A DNA stretch of 64,000 bases from Microvirga sp. 3-52 (GTDB lineage Bacteria > Pseudomonadota > Alphaproteobacteria > Rhizobiales > Beijerinckiaceae). Positions 16,653 through 24,707 of this stretch are shown here, piece after piece. Below the pieces are notes generated by a model. The model ran no database searches and was not told where the DNA came from. It saw nothing but the letters and a program-made list of their open reading frames with translations. Within the stretch, counting starts at the first letter, position 1. Each line of letters starts with the position of its first letter. Position numbers and translations under genes: made by a program. The DNA lies in the NCBI RefSeq assembly GCF_018383585.1, contig NZ_JAHAMK010000005.1, positions 65,144 to 129,143 of the forward strand, given 5' to 3'.

Positions 16653-16869
16653 GCCGCAACTCGGCTTCGAGCCCGGCCTCGGCAATCAGGCGGCGCGCCT
16701 GGGCCCGATGATCCTCGGGCACGAGGATCCGACGCGGAAAGGCGCCGATCATGCCCTCCAGAGCGCTCATGTGCATGTCGGCGATCAGAACGGGGATCTT
16801 GGCGTTTTCCAGGAGAGATTGTAGGAAGCCGATCAGAACGAGATCGTTGGTGCGGACGATTTCGACCAT
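16645..16869 (-). CDS. DUF2007-family small protein
   Basis: A 74-residue protein, MVEIVRTNDLVLIGFLQSLL to the C-terminus LEAELRHE. It matches the DUF2007 pattern of small alpha/beta proteins (sequence-related to PII-like or signal-transducing proteins), with VRTNDLVLIGF at the start and the RRILVPEDHRAQARRLI block near the end. Function unknown. It is the first gene of a two-gene unit with the methyltransferase and is conserved there in many alphaproteobacteria, to my knowledge. It is divergent from the polyprenyl synthase gene at 16984. Confidence 0.82.
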   Translation of the reverse strand: MVEIVRTNDLVLIGFLQSLLENAKIPVLIADMHMSALEGMIGAFPRRILVPEDHRAQARRLIAEAGLEAELRHE

Positions 16870-16983
16870 CGGCCTTAGATCCTTCCCGTGCGGTAAGCGT
16901 TTGCATTGCAGCATGGAAAGTGCCATGCCACGGTGACTGATATTCCTACCGGCCAAGCCGGCCGGCAACCCGGGTAGTAAGAC

Positions 16984-18003
16984 GTGGGCGTCGTCGTTCC
17001 GTTCGAAGACAAGCATCCCGAGAAGAATGCGAGCATCGAGAAGCTCGTGTCCCTTGTGGCCTCCGACATGGAACGGGTCAATGCGATGATTCTGTCGCGC
17101 ACGGGTTCCGAGGTCACGATGATCCCGGAGGTGGCGAACCACCTGATCTCCTCAGGCGGCAAGCGCCTGCGGCCTATGCTGACGCTGGCGACCGCCGGCC
17201 TGTCCGGCTACCAGGGCGACGGGCATGTGAAGCTCGCGGCCTCCGTCGAGTTCATGCACACCGCCACCCTCCTCCACGACGACGTGGTGGACGAGAGCGA
17301 CATGCGGCGCGGCAAGATCGCCGCCCGAATCAAGTGGGGCAACGAGGCGAGCGTGCTCGTCGGCGATTTCCTGCTCGGCCAGGCCTTCCGCATGATGGTG
17401 GAAGTGGGCTCGCTGCGCGCCCTGGACATCCTGTCGGCCGCCGCGACCGTGATCGCCGAGGGCGAGGTGATGCAGCTCGCCGCCGCCAAGAACACCGAAA
17501 CCACCGAGGACGAATACCTCGCCGTGATCCGCGGCAAGACGGCGGAACTCTTCGCCGCCGCCTGCGAGGTCGGGCCCGTCATCGCCAACCGTCCCAAGGC
17601 GGAACAGGCTGCCTGCCGCTCCTACGGCATGAACCTGGGCATCGCCTTCCAGCTCGTGGACGACGCCCTCGATTACGGCGGCAAGGCCGCGACGCTCGGC
17701 AAGAACGTGGGCGACGACTTCCGGGAAGGAAAGATCACCCTTCCCGTGGTCCTGTCCTTCCGGCGCGGGAGGGACGAGGAGCGCGCCTTCTGGAAGCGCG
17801 TGCTCGAACAGGGCGAGATCGAGGATGCGGATCTCGAACAGGCCATCGCCATCATGCGCCGTCACCGGGCGCTGGAGGACACGGTCGAGCGCGCCCGCCA
17901 TTACGGCGCCATGGCCCGCGATGCCCTCGCCCTCTTCCCGTCGGGCCCGATGAAGCAGGCCCTGCTCGACGCGGTCGATTTCTGCATCGCCCGCGCCTAT
18001 TGA
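16984..18003 (+). CDS. ispB: polyprenyl diphosphate synthase (octaprenyl/decaprenyl type)
   Basis: A 339-residue trans-prenyltransferase that extends allylic diphosphates with isopentenyl diphosphate to make the ubiquinone side chain. The first aspartate-rich motif is DDVVDESD at 99-106 and the second is DDALDYGG at 226-233. Other family signs are GGKRLRPMLTL near residue 58 and the final FCIARAY. GTG at 16984 is used; the next in-frame ATG would remove about 30 residues. Chain length cannot be read from sequence alone with certainty. The gene ispE at 21503 supplies the same isoprenoid pathway. Confidence 0.93.
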   Translation: MGVVVPFEDKHPEKNASIEKLVSLVASDMERVNAMILSRTGSEVTMIPEVANHLISSGGKRLRPMLTLATAGLSGYQGDGHVKLAASVEFMHTATLLHDDVVDESDMRRGKIAARIKWGNEASVLVGDFLLGQAFRMMVEVGSLRALDILSAAATVIAEGEVMQLAAAKNTETTEDEYLAVIRGKTAELFAAACEVGPVIANRPKAEQAACRSYGMNLGIAFQLVDDALDYGGKAATLGKNVGDDFREGKITLPVVLSFRRGRDEERAFWKRVLEQGEIEDADLEQAIAIMRRHRALEDTVERARHYGAMARDALALFPSGPMKQALLDAVDFCIARAY

Positions 18004-18018
18004 ACAGGCGCTCCTTCG

Positions 18019-20049
18019 TCAGACGAAGAGGAAGTCCTTGTAGCTGACCTCGCCGCCGACCTTCTTGTCGTAGGTGACGGTGGCGACTTCCAGGGCCCTG
18101 TGCTTCGCCCCCGAACCGTCGGCATCGAAGAACAGCTTGTAGGTCTTGGCATTGATCTTCTTCGCGATGAAGAAGTCGTCCCGGTCCTTGGCCTGGTCGA
18201 AGGCGAACCAGCCCTTCTTGATGGTGACCGCGTGGTCGAGCGCGGCGTTCTTGCCCTTCAGGTATCGGGCGATGGTCGCGTTGCCGAAGGCCGCATCGTC
18301 GAAATAGAACGCATCGTACTTGAACTGGGCGTCCTTCACCGTGTCGGCGTGGCTCCTGGCGTTGCTCTTGGTCACCTTGAAGTCGAACAGGAACGCGTCC
18401 TTGTTGGCGTCCGCCCGACTCCACTTGCCGCCGGTGAGCGTGTCCTTGCCGGCGCCGCCGACGAGGATGTCGTCGCCGCCATCGCCCTTGAGCGTGTCAT
18501 TGCCCACCCCGCCGAACAACCGGTCGCTGCCTGCTCCGCCGGACAGCGGGTCGTTACCGGCCCAGCCGAAGAGCTGGTCGTCACCAAGCCCGCCGACGAG
18601 CAGGTTGGCGCCGCTGTTGCCAGCAAGTGTGTTGGCGAGCTCGTTGCCGGTACCGGCAAGGGCGCCCGTGCCGGTCAGCACGAGGTTCTCGACATTTGCG
18701 CCCAGTGCATGACTGATGCCGGACATCACCTGGTCGGTGCCGCCGGTGGCGGCTTCCATCGCCGTGTCGCCGCTCGCGTCGACGGAATAGACGTCATCTC
18801 CGTCTCCGCCCGTCATCGCATCGACCCCGTCACCGCCCGAGAGGACGTCATTGCCCGCGCCGCCCCAGAGCACGTCGTTGCCGGCAGCGCCGTTCAGCGT
18901 ATCGTTGTGATAGCCGCCATCGAGCTTGTCGGCGCCGGTTGTGCCATTCCAGACGAGGCCCGTTACATGGGCCGGTCCCGAATAATGATTGGTCACCACG
19001 GCGTTGGCGGGCTTGTGCTGCGTGGTGTAGTCCGTCCACTTGACGTCCCGTCCACCTTCAGCGACCGGCGCCATGGGATTTTCGAAGGAGTAATAGCTCC
19101 AGAGGAACGACCCGGCGAGCCATTGCCCGCCGTAGTTTTCCATCACCTTGAAGAGAGCCTCATAGCAGTCGACCTGCTCCTGAGGGTCATAGGTCCCACT
19201 ACCGCCGAAAACACCCGGGTCCTTGTTTGCCCCGTCCATGCTCTTGTAGCCGACCTCGGTGAAGATGACCTTCTTGCCGTATTGCTCCGAGAGCGCCTTG
19301 TAATATTCGACGACGGATTTGCCCCTGTGTAGGGTATCGCGAACCCAGGAATTGAAATGCGGCTTGACCCAGGCATCCACGATCTGGTCGACAGTGGGAT
19401 TGTTCACGGTCGAGGACGGGATGTAGGCGTCGACGCCGATGAAATCGACCTTGTCCCAGAAGCCGACCTTCTGCACCGTGTCATAGGTTGCCGCATAGGT
19501 GACCTTGCCGGAATAGACGGCGCGCACGGCCTCGATGATCTCAATCCATTTCTGGGTATAGGTCTTGCCGTCGCTGCAGGTCTTGGTCGGATCGATCATG
19601 CTGTTCATCTCGGTGCCGACGCAGATCATTTCCGCACCGGCTTCCTGCGCCACCTTGGCATAGTCGACCATCATGGCCTTGTAGCTGTCGAACCAAGCCT
19701 TGGGGTCCGTTGGTGCGAGTTCGGCGCGCCAGATGCGATTGTTCGTTTCCAGATGCGGCTTGACCACAACCTTGAGGCCGCGTGCCTTGGCCTCGAGAAT
19801 GGATTGCCTGACCTGCTCGAAGGTGTCGCTCTCGTTGTCCCAGGGATTGGTTGGATCGCCGAGCCTCAATCCCATCGAGCTGCTGAATTTATCCGCTTGG
19901 AAGAAGTTCGGAATGATCGTGACCGTATTGGCGCCGGTGGCCACGATCTGGCTCATGGCTTTCAAGCCGTTGGGGTCGAGAATTTGTCCGCCCCAATATG
20001 AAGGCTGGGTAATGCTTTCCCACTCGAAGATCTGACCGGAAGCACTCAT
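18019..20049 (-). CDS. secreted GH113-like glycosidase with RTX repeats and type I secretion tail
   Basis: A 676-residue modular protein without a signal peptide. Residues ~15-345 resemble the TIM-barrel domain of GH113-type beta-mannanase/glycosidases: acid/base Glu147 in CVGTEMNS, nucleophile Glu265 in VIFTEVGYKS, plus FIGVDAYIPSS and GSFLWSYYSFENP. Residues ~365-535 hold GGxGNDxL calcium-binding repeats (GGAGNDVLSGGDGVD), split by a VENLVLTG insert. Residues ~536-676 are almost the same C-terminal domain as in the RTX protein at 7518-9590. The likely job is hydrolysis of an extracellular beta-linked polysaccharide after type I export; the substrate is not determined. The left neighbour ispB converges with 15 bp between stops. 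Confidence 0.85.
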   Translation of the reverse strand: MSASGQIFEWESITQPSYWGGQILDPNGLKAMSQIVATGANTVTIIPNFFQADKFSSSMGLRLGDPTNPWDNESDTFEQVRQSILEAKARGLKVVVKPHLETNNRIWRAELAPTDPKAWFDSYKAMMVDYAKVAQEAGAEMICVGTEMNSMIDPTKTCSDGKTYTQKWIEIIEAVRAVYSGKVTYAATYDTVQKVGFWDKVDFIGVDAYIPSSTVNNPTVDQIVDAWVKPHFNSWVRDTLHRGKSVVEYYKALSEQYGKKVIFTEVGYKSMDGANKDPGVFGGSGTYDPQEQVDCYEALFKVMENYGGQWLAGSFLWSYYSFENPMAPVAEGGRDVKWTDYTTQHKPANAVVTNHYSGPAHVTGLVWNGTTGADKLDGGYHNDTLNGAAGNDVLWGGAGNDVLSGGDGVDAMTGGDGDDVYSVDASGDTAMEAATGGTDQVMSGISHALGANVENLVLTGTGALAGTGNELANTLAGNSGANLLVGGLGDDQLFGWAGNDPLSGGAGSDRLFGGVGNDTLKGDGGDDILVGGAGKDTLTGGKWSRADANKDAFLFDFKVTKSNARSHADTVKDAQFKYDAFYFDDAAFGNATIARYLKGKNAALDHAVTIKKGWFAFDQAKDRDDFFIAKKINAKTYKLFFDADGSGAKHRALEVATVTYDKKVGGEVSYKDFLFV

Positions 20050-20103
20050 AGCTGGCCCCTGCTCTCACTGGCTGACAATTTGCCCGAAGGATATCAGCCG
20101 AAT

Positions 20104-20127
20104 CGTTTATTATTTTATAACGTTTAT
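20104..20127 (-). promoter_or_regulatory. AT-rich candidate operator upstream of the glycosidase-RTX gene
   Basis: Two direct copies of cgtttat (20104-20110 and 20121-20127) flank tattttataa. The block is strongly AT-rich in a GC-rich region and lies 55-80 bp upstream of the minus-strand start at 20049. It is a plausible promoter/operator site, but no factor can be named. Confidence 0.4.
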
Positions 20128-20307
20128 CATCGATCTGTCGTTAGGCCGAATGGCCGAGTGTCGCCATGGCGCAGCCGAAGCATCAAGGTGCAACCGGGTA
20201 CGTCTTCCAGGCATGCCAGGCTTGTTCTTTTTACAGAACAGATCGATTGACATAAAAATCAGCCGGTATAGAAAGATTCCGTCTCGAGGTGGCTTCCACC
20301 CCCTCAA

Positions 20308-20362
20308 GGCCGCGGCGATTTGAGACGAGCAGCTTGCCCCGCGTGATCAAAGGCTAAAGCGC
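20308..20362 (+). promoter_or_regulatory. SAM-II riboswitch (SAM_alpha)
   Basis: The stretch reads CCGCGGCGATTTGAG, then a loop ending CAGCTTGC, then CCCGCGTGATCAAAGGCT and AAAGC. It carries the SAM-II signatures in order: P1 strand CGCGG with partner CCGCG, the GATTT after the first strand, TTGC, CGTGAT-AAA and GCTAAA, matching my memory of the family consensus. It lies on the coding strand about 200 bp upstream of a MetQ-like gene, so binding of S-adenosylmethionine should lower expression of methionine uptake. A stable hairpin (20362-20385, ccacgag/ctcgtgg) follows, without a U-tract. The rest of the 514-bp gap (20050-20563) shows no gene apart from a possible short leader reading frame at 20406-20489. 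Confidence 0.82.
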
Positions 20363-20563
20363 CACGAGCGGCTTCCGCCTCGTGGTTCACGAGGATCGAT
20401 CGGCTATGACGCGCCTGACTACCATGATGGCATCCATGCCCACCCTTCGGCCCCTGCTGGCTGAGCGGTGTCGCCGCTTCCCGGCCTGATCCTTCCTTAC
20501 CACCGAACCACCTATCCGGCTTCGAGTTGAAGGCCGGATGCACTTTGCCCGAAAGGTACTTCC

Positions 20564-21367
20564 ATGTCCGTTTTCACCCGCCGCGCTCTCCTGTCCGCGA
20601 CCCTCGCGCTCGCCGCTCTGACCGCCGTGCTGCCGGCATCCGCCCAGCAGAAGAGCATCAAGGTCGGCGTCATGTCCGGCGCCGAGGAAGAGGTGGCGCA
20701 GGTCGTCAAGAAGGTCGCGGCCAGCAAGGGCCTGAACGTCGAGCTCGTACCCTTCTCCGACTACGCCTTGGTCAACGAGGCCCTGGAGCGCAAGGATCTC
20801 GACGCCAATGCCTTCCAGCACAAGCCCTATCTCGATGCGCAGATCGCGGCCCGCGGCTACAGGATCGTCCCGGTGGGCTTCACCTTCGTCCAGCCCATCG
20901 GCCTGTACTCCACCAAGGTGAAATCCGTCGCCGACCTGCCCAAGGGCGCCAAGATCGGCATCCCGAACGATCCGAGCAACGGCGGCCGCGCGCTCAACCT
21001 TCTCGCCGCCGAAGGCGTGATCAAGATCAAGGAGGGCCAGGGCCTGTCGCCGAGCCTCCTCGACATCGCCGAGAACCCGAAAGGCATAAAATTCTCCGAG
21101 CTCGACGCCGCGCAGCTGCCCCGCGCCCTGCCCGATCTCGACGCGGCCGTGATCAACACCGATCACGCGCTCAATGCGGGCCTCGACATCCGCAAGGACA
21201 CGATCGCGGTCGAGAAGCGCGAGGGCAATCCTTACGCCAACTTCATCGCCGCCCGTCAGGGGGACGATCGCCCGGAGATCAAGACCTTCGTGGAATCCTA
21301 CCAGTCCCCCGAGGTCGCGAAGTTCCTGGAAGAGCGCTTCAAGGGCGCCATCATCCCGGCGTGGTAA
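20564..21367 (+). CDS. metQ: MetQ/NlpA-family methionine-binding protein of an ABC transporter
   Basis: A 267-residue periplasmic substrate-binding protein. The signal peptide is about residues 1-27 (RRALLSATLALAALTAVLPA then SAQQ), without the lipobox Cys seen in many NlpA proteins. Family blocks include KSIKVGVMSGAEEEVAQVVK, VPFSDYALVNEALERKDLDA, ANAFQHKPYLDAQ, PNDPSNGGRALNLLA and AAVINTDHALNAGLD. The SAM-II riboswitch upstream supports methionine or a close analogue as the ligand. No metN ATPase or metI permease gene is adjacent: ispE converges on it downstream. A REP-like element follows the stop. Confidence 0.9.
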   Translation: MSVFTRRALLSATLALAALTAVLPASAQQKSIKVGVMSGAEEEVAQVVKKVAASKGLNVELVPFSDYALVNEALERKDLDANAFQHKPYLDAQIAARGYRIVPVGFTFVQPIGLYSTKVKSVADLPKGAKIGIPNDPSNGGRALNLLAAEGVIKIKEGQGLSPSLLDIAENPKGIKFSELDAAQLPRALPDLDAAVINTDHALNAGLDIRKDTIAVEKREGNPYANFIAARQGDDRPEIKTFVESYQSPEVAKFLEERFKGAIIPAW

Positions 21368-21397
21368 GGGGCTCCGAGAAGCTCTGACAACTCCTCA

Positions 21398-21490
21398 TGT
21401 CATGGCCGGCCTTGTGCCGGCCATCTCGACTCAGTGAGGCGTGGCGCTCCCTGCCCTCGTCATCACCGGCACAAGGCCGGTGATGACGAG
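21398..21490. repeat. REP-like double-hairpin element, copy 3
   Basis: The left arm is tggccggccttgtgccggcca and the right arm is tcaccggcacaaggccggtga, with outer gtcat/atgac ends. It sits between the convergent metQ-like and ispE genes, where it could act as a shared transcript end. Confidence 0.88.
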
Positions 21491-21502
21491 GGCGGGTTGG
21501 TT

Positions 21503-22366
21503 TTACCGAAGGCTCGTCGCCTTCACCCACCAATCCGGCCGTGCGCGCCCGACCGCCTTCGCGGCGGCGGCCGCTGCCTCGCAATCGTCGTAGAGGCCGA
21601 ACACCGTCGCGCCCGACCCCGACATGCGAGCGAGGCGGCAGCCTCGCGTCCGCCGGAGCAGGCCGAGCGCATCGCCGATCAGCGGCTGAATGTGCAGCGC
21701 CGGAAGTTCAAGATCGTTGCGCGCAGCCAGGAGCCTATCGACCAGCGTGCTTCGCTCGATGGCCGGATGGCTCCCTCGCGCCAGAGCCTGCCCGGGCTGC
21801 AACCCGAGAGCCTTGAACACCGCCGGCGTCTCGACAGGCACGCGCGGATTGACCAGCACGGCGAACAGGCGCGGCAAATTCACTGGAGGTCCGAGTTCCT
21901 CGCCCGCTCCCCGCATCATGCGGGCGCTCGGTTCCAGGCAGACGGGCACGTCCGCGCCCGTCAGGCGGGCTGCCTCGCGCAGGGCAGGATGAGACAGCGG
22001 CAGGCCGTTGAGACGGGCCAGGAGCCGCAAGGCCGCCGCCGCGTCCGAGGATCCACCCCCGATCCCGGCGGCCACCGGAAGGCGCTTCGTCAAATGAAAG
22101 ATGCCGAGCTGCAGGCCTTCCACACGGTCTGCCAGAAGCCGCGCGGCCTTCAGGACGAGATTGTCGGCACCGCTTCCGGCAAAAGAGGCGGTCGGGCCGC
22201 TGGCCTGGAGGCCTAGCCCTGCCCCGGACTCGAGCCGCAGATCGTCGCCCGTGCCGGCGAACGCCACGAGACTCTCCAGCTCATGATAGCCGTCCGCTCG
22301 GCGCCCGAGCACGTGGAGCGTCAGGTTGATCTTGGCGGGAGCGCGGGTGGCGAGCGGCTGAGGCAT
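21503..22366 (-). CDS. ispE: 4-diphosphocytidyl-2-C-methyl-D-erythritol kinase
   Basis: A 287-residue GHMP-superfamily kinase that phosphorylates the 2-hydroxyl of CDP-methylerythritol in the MEP pathway to isoprenoids. The N-terminal substrate block is [20 protein letters not shown] with its catalytic Lys. The ATP-binding GHMP loop is [18 protein letters not shown]. The C-terminal motif is [14 protein letters not shown]. Length and motif order match the family. Flanked by REP-like elements on both sides and so probably monocistronic. Confidence 0.95.
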   Translation of the reverse strand: MPQPLATRAPAKINLTLHVLGRRADGYHELESLVAFAGTGDDLRLESGAGLGLQASGPTASFAGSGADNLVLKAARLLADRVEGLQLGIFHLTKRLPVAAGIGGGSSDAAAALRLLARLNGLPLSHPALREAARLTGADVPVCLEPSARMMRGAGEELGPPVNLPRLFAVLVNPRVPVETPAVFKALGLQPGQALARGSHPAIERSTLVDRLLAARNDLELPALHIQPLIGDALGLLRRTRGCRLARMSGSGATVFGLYDDCEAAAAAAKAVGRARPDWWVKATSLR

Positions 22367-22477
22367 GGCGCTTCCATGCCCGAGAGCGGAGCCGTTGGGA
22401 AGTGCGCCTCGTCATAGCCGCCCCTCTCAAACGTCATCCCGGGAATCCGGCTCCCGAAGGATCGACGCCCTCCTTCC

Positions 22478-22566
22478 GTCATCACCGGCCTTGTGCCGGT
22501 GATCCCGATTGGTAAAGCACAGCGCTTCACAGCATCGGGATGGCCGGGTCAAGCCCGGCCATGACG
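22478..22566. repeat. REP-like double-hairpin element, copy 4
   Basis: The left arm is tcaccggccttgtgccggtga and the right arm is tggccgggtcaagcccggcca, with inner cccgat/atcggg and outer cgtcat/atgacg ends. It lies between the TPR gene and ispE, both on the minus strand. Confidence 0.88.
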
Positions 22567-22591
22567 TGGAGAAGCGAAATTTGGACCTGCC

Positions 22592-24397
22592 TTACCCGCC
22601 GTTGTGCTTCGGCATCTCAGGCTCCGGCGGCGGCGCATTCTCGGCGGCGGCCGGCTTCGGCTCCTCGTCCAGACCGTTGTCGATCTTCTTGAGGATCTTC
22701 ACGAGGTCCTCGTGCTCCGGATCCGAGTTCTTGGCGTGGTCCCACTGGAACTTGGCTTCGAGCTTGCGGCCGACCTTCCAATAGGCATCGCCCAGATGGT
22801 CGTTGATGGTCGGATCGCCCGGCTTCAGCTCCACGGCCTTTTCCAGTTCGCGCACGGCGTCGTCATAGCGGCCCATGCGGTAATAGGCCCAGCCGAGGGA
22901 GTCGATGATCATGCCGTCGCGGGGCGCGAGCTCCACGGCCTTCGTGAGCATCTTGAAGGCCTCGTCGATGTTCATGTTCTGGTCAACCCAGGAATAGGCG
23001 AGGTAGTTCATCACCTGCGCCCGCCCGGCCGGAAGCCCCTCGGGAACGAGCTCGAGCGCCTTCTTGAGATCGACCTCCGCCTTGTCCCACTGCTTCGAGC
23101 GCTCGTAGGACGTGCCGCGATAGAAGTAGAGGATCCAGTGGCCGCGCTCCGGCTGGCCGATCAGCTTGATGGCCTTGTCGTAGGTCTCGGCTGCCTCGGC
23201 GAACTTCTTGCGCGAGCGCTGCACGTTGCCCAGCGCCATGACCACTTCAACGTCGTCCGGGCGCTCCTTCATGAGCGTCTCGAGATGGGAGATGGCGTCG
23301 TCGCCACGGCCCATCAGCTCGTAGTTGTGGCCGATGGAGATATCGGCGCTCGGCCGCACGGGCGAGTCCTTCGGGATGCGCTCGAAGATCGCGTTGGCCT
23401 TGTCGTACTGCTTCAGGCGCTCGTAGACGTCGCCCAGCGTGACGAGGGCGAGCGGATGATCGCCCTTCAGGTCGAGGCCGAGCCGCAGGTAGATGATCGC
23501 GGTGAGCTCGTCGCCCTGCGTGTTGCCGACGACGCCGAGGCCGTAAAGCAGCTCCGCCGCGCCGTCCTGCGCATTGACGACGAGCGGCATGAGCGGCTTG
23601 TCTTCTTCCAGCGCCTTCATGGCCGCGCGAACGATCGGGTGGCGCGGCGCCACCTCGTCGAAGGCCTTGTAGATCTTCAGGGCTTCGTCCTTGCGCCCGC
23701 GCTTGGCGAGGAAGCGGCCATAGGCGTCGACCACCTGCAGGGTGTTGCGCTCGCCCTCATAGGCCGCCTTGAAGCGCTTCTCGGCCTCGGTCGGGTTGCC
23801 CACCACATCGGCGATGAGGGCGGCGTGGTATTCGCGGAACTGGTCGAAGGCGCGCTCGTTCTTGAGCTTGTCGACGGTGGCGAGCGCCTGTTTGCCGTCC
23901 TTGGAGCCGGCAAGGGTCCAGGCGGTGAGAAGCGTTGCCGTCAGGTCCGCCTGACGCCCACGGGTGCCCTTCGAAAGGCGGGCGCGGGCATCGGCGTATT
24001 TCTGGCTCTTCATGGAGCGGACCGCGAGAGCGAACTGCGCCAGGTTGTTCGACGGATCCTGGGCGGAGAGGCGCTCGGCCGCGCGAACGGCCTCGGGCAT
24101 GGAGCCGTTGGCCAGGAAAGCCACGAAGGCCCGCTCGAGAAGCTCCTGATTGCGGGGGTCTTCCTGGATCGCCTCGCGGAAGAAGATGGTTGCAGCCTCA
24201 GTGTCCCGCGCGGAGCCGGCCACATAGGCCGACAGGAAGTTGCCCTCGAGACTCTGGGCAGGCCGCAGAATCTCGTCCTCGGCCGTATTGGCCGCCACGG
24301 CCGGGGCCGTCATGAGGCCGGCGGCGAGAAACATCAATGCAGGCAGGCCCTTATGGGCCAAAGGCAGTTTCAAAATGGGCACGAAGCGCGGCTCCAA
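22592..24397 (-). CDS. exported tetratricopeptide-repeat protein
   Basis: A 601-residue protein made mostly of TPR helical repeats, many with the W/L-G-Y-A-F-A-P spacing (for example DSLGWAYYRMGRYDDAVREL and NYLAYSWVDQNMNIDEAFKM). A hydrophobic N-terminal segment, PALMFLAAGLMTAPAVAA at about residues 19-36, looks like a signal peptide. The C-terminus is Pro/Glu-rich (PKPAAAENAPPPEPEMPKHN). It is probably a periplasmic or membrane-attached scaffold; TPR proteins of this size in this order often stand next to ispE, but the function is not established. Separate transcription is likely, given repeats on both sides. Confidence 0.87.
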   Translation of the reverse strand: MEPRFVPILKLPLAHKGLPALMFLAAGLMTAPAVAANTAEDEILRPAQSLEGNFLSAYVAGSARDTEAATIFFREAIQEDPRNQELLERAFVAFLANGSMPEAVRAAERLSAQDPSNNLAQFALAVRSMKSQKYADARARLSKGTRGRQADLTATLLTAWTLAGSKDGKQALATVDKLKNERAFDQFREYHAALIADVVGNPTEAEKRFKAAYEGERNTLQVVDAYGRFLAKRGRKDEALKIYKAFDEVAPRHPIVRAAMKALEEDKPLMPLVVNAQDGAAELLYGLGVVGNTQGDELTAIIYLRLGLDLKGDHPLALVTLGDVYERLKQYDKANAIFERIPKDSPVRPSADISIGHNYELMGRGDDAISHLETLMKERPDDVEVVMALGNVQRSRKKFAEAAETYDKAIKLIGQPERGHWILYFYRGTSYERSKQWDKAEVDLKKALELVPEGLPAGRAQVMNYLAYSWVDQNMNIDEAFKMLTKAVELAPRDGMIIDSLGWAYYRMGRYDDAVRELEKAVELKPGDPTINDHLGDAYWKVGRKLEAKFQWDHAKNSDPEHEDLVKILKKIDNGLDEEPKPAAAENAPPPEPEMPKHNGG

Positions 24398-24530
24398 TCA
24401 TCGCAGCATCTCTTGACGGTTGAGATGTGCGCCAAATCAGGCCGGAGAATGGCGTCTCCCTCTGATGGCCGCAAGGGGACAATTGCCGCTGGGGACGTAA
24501 AAGCCGCGTGAGGGCGCGGATACACCGCTA

Positions 24531-24619
24531 CGTCATCACCGGCCTCGTGCCGGTGATCCCGATGGCTGAGGCACAACGCTCTCCAAATCGGGATGGCCGG
24601 GACAAGCCCGGCCATGACG
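24531..24619. repeat. REP-like double-hairpin element, copy 5
   Basis: The left arm is tcaccggcctcgtgccggtga and the right arm is tggccgggacaagcccggcca, with cgtcat/atgacg outer ends. It lies in the 310-bp gap between the ETF-QO and TPR genes; apart from this and the next repeat I see nothing in the gap. Confidence 0.88.
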
Positions 24620-24654
24620 CGGTGGGTGTGATGGGACGGCCTTATCCAATCGAG

Positions 24655-24691
24655 CCACCCCCTCCCTGCCCTCCCCGCAAGGGGGAGGATA
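24655..24691. repeat. GC-rich dispersed repeat
   Basis: The sequence ccaccccctccctgccctcc is followed by ccgcaagggggagga. It is a degenerate copy of the family seen at 12821-12869, placed just after the ETF-QO stop codon. The ccccgc/aagggggag part can form a hairpin. Confidence 0.75.
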
Positions 24692-24707
24692 AGGAGCGGC
24701 AACGCCC

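Noticed and set aside
20110-20307. A 65-codon minus-strand frame in the 514-bp gap before metQ
   Set aside because: No ribosome site, no family resemblance, and it abuts the riboswitch on the other strand; probably chance.
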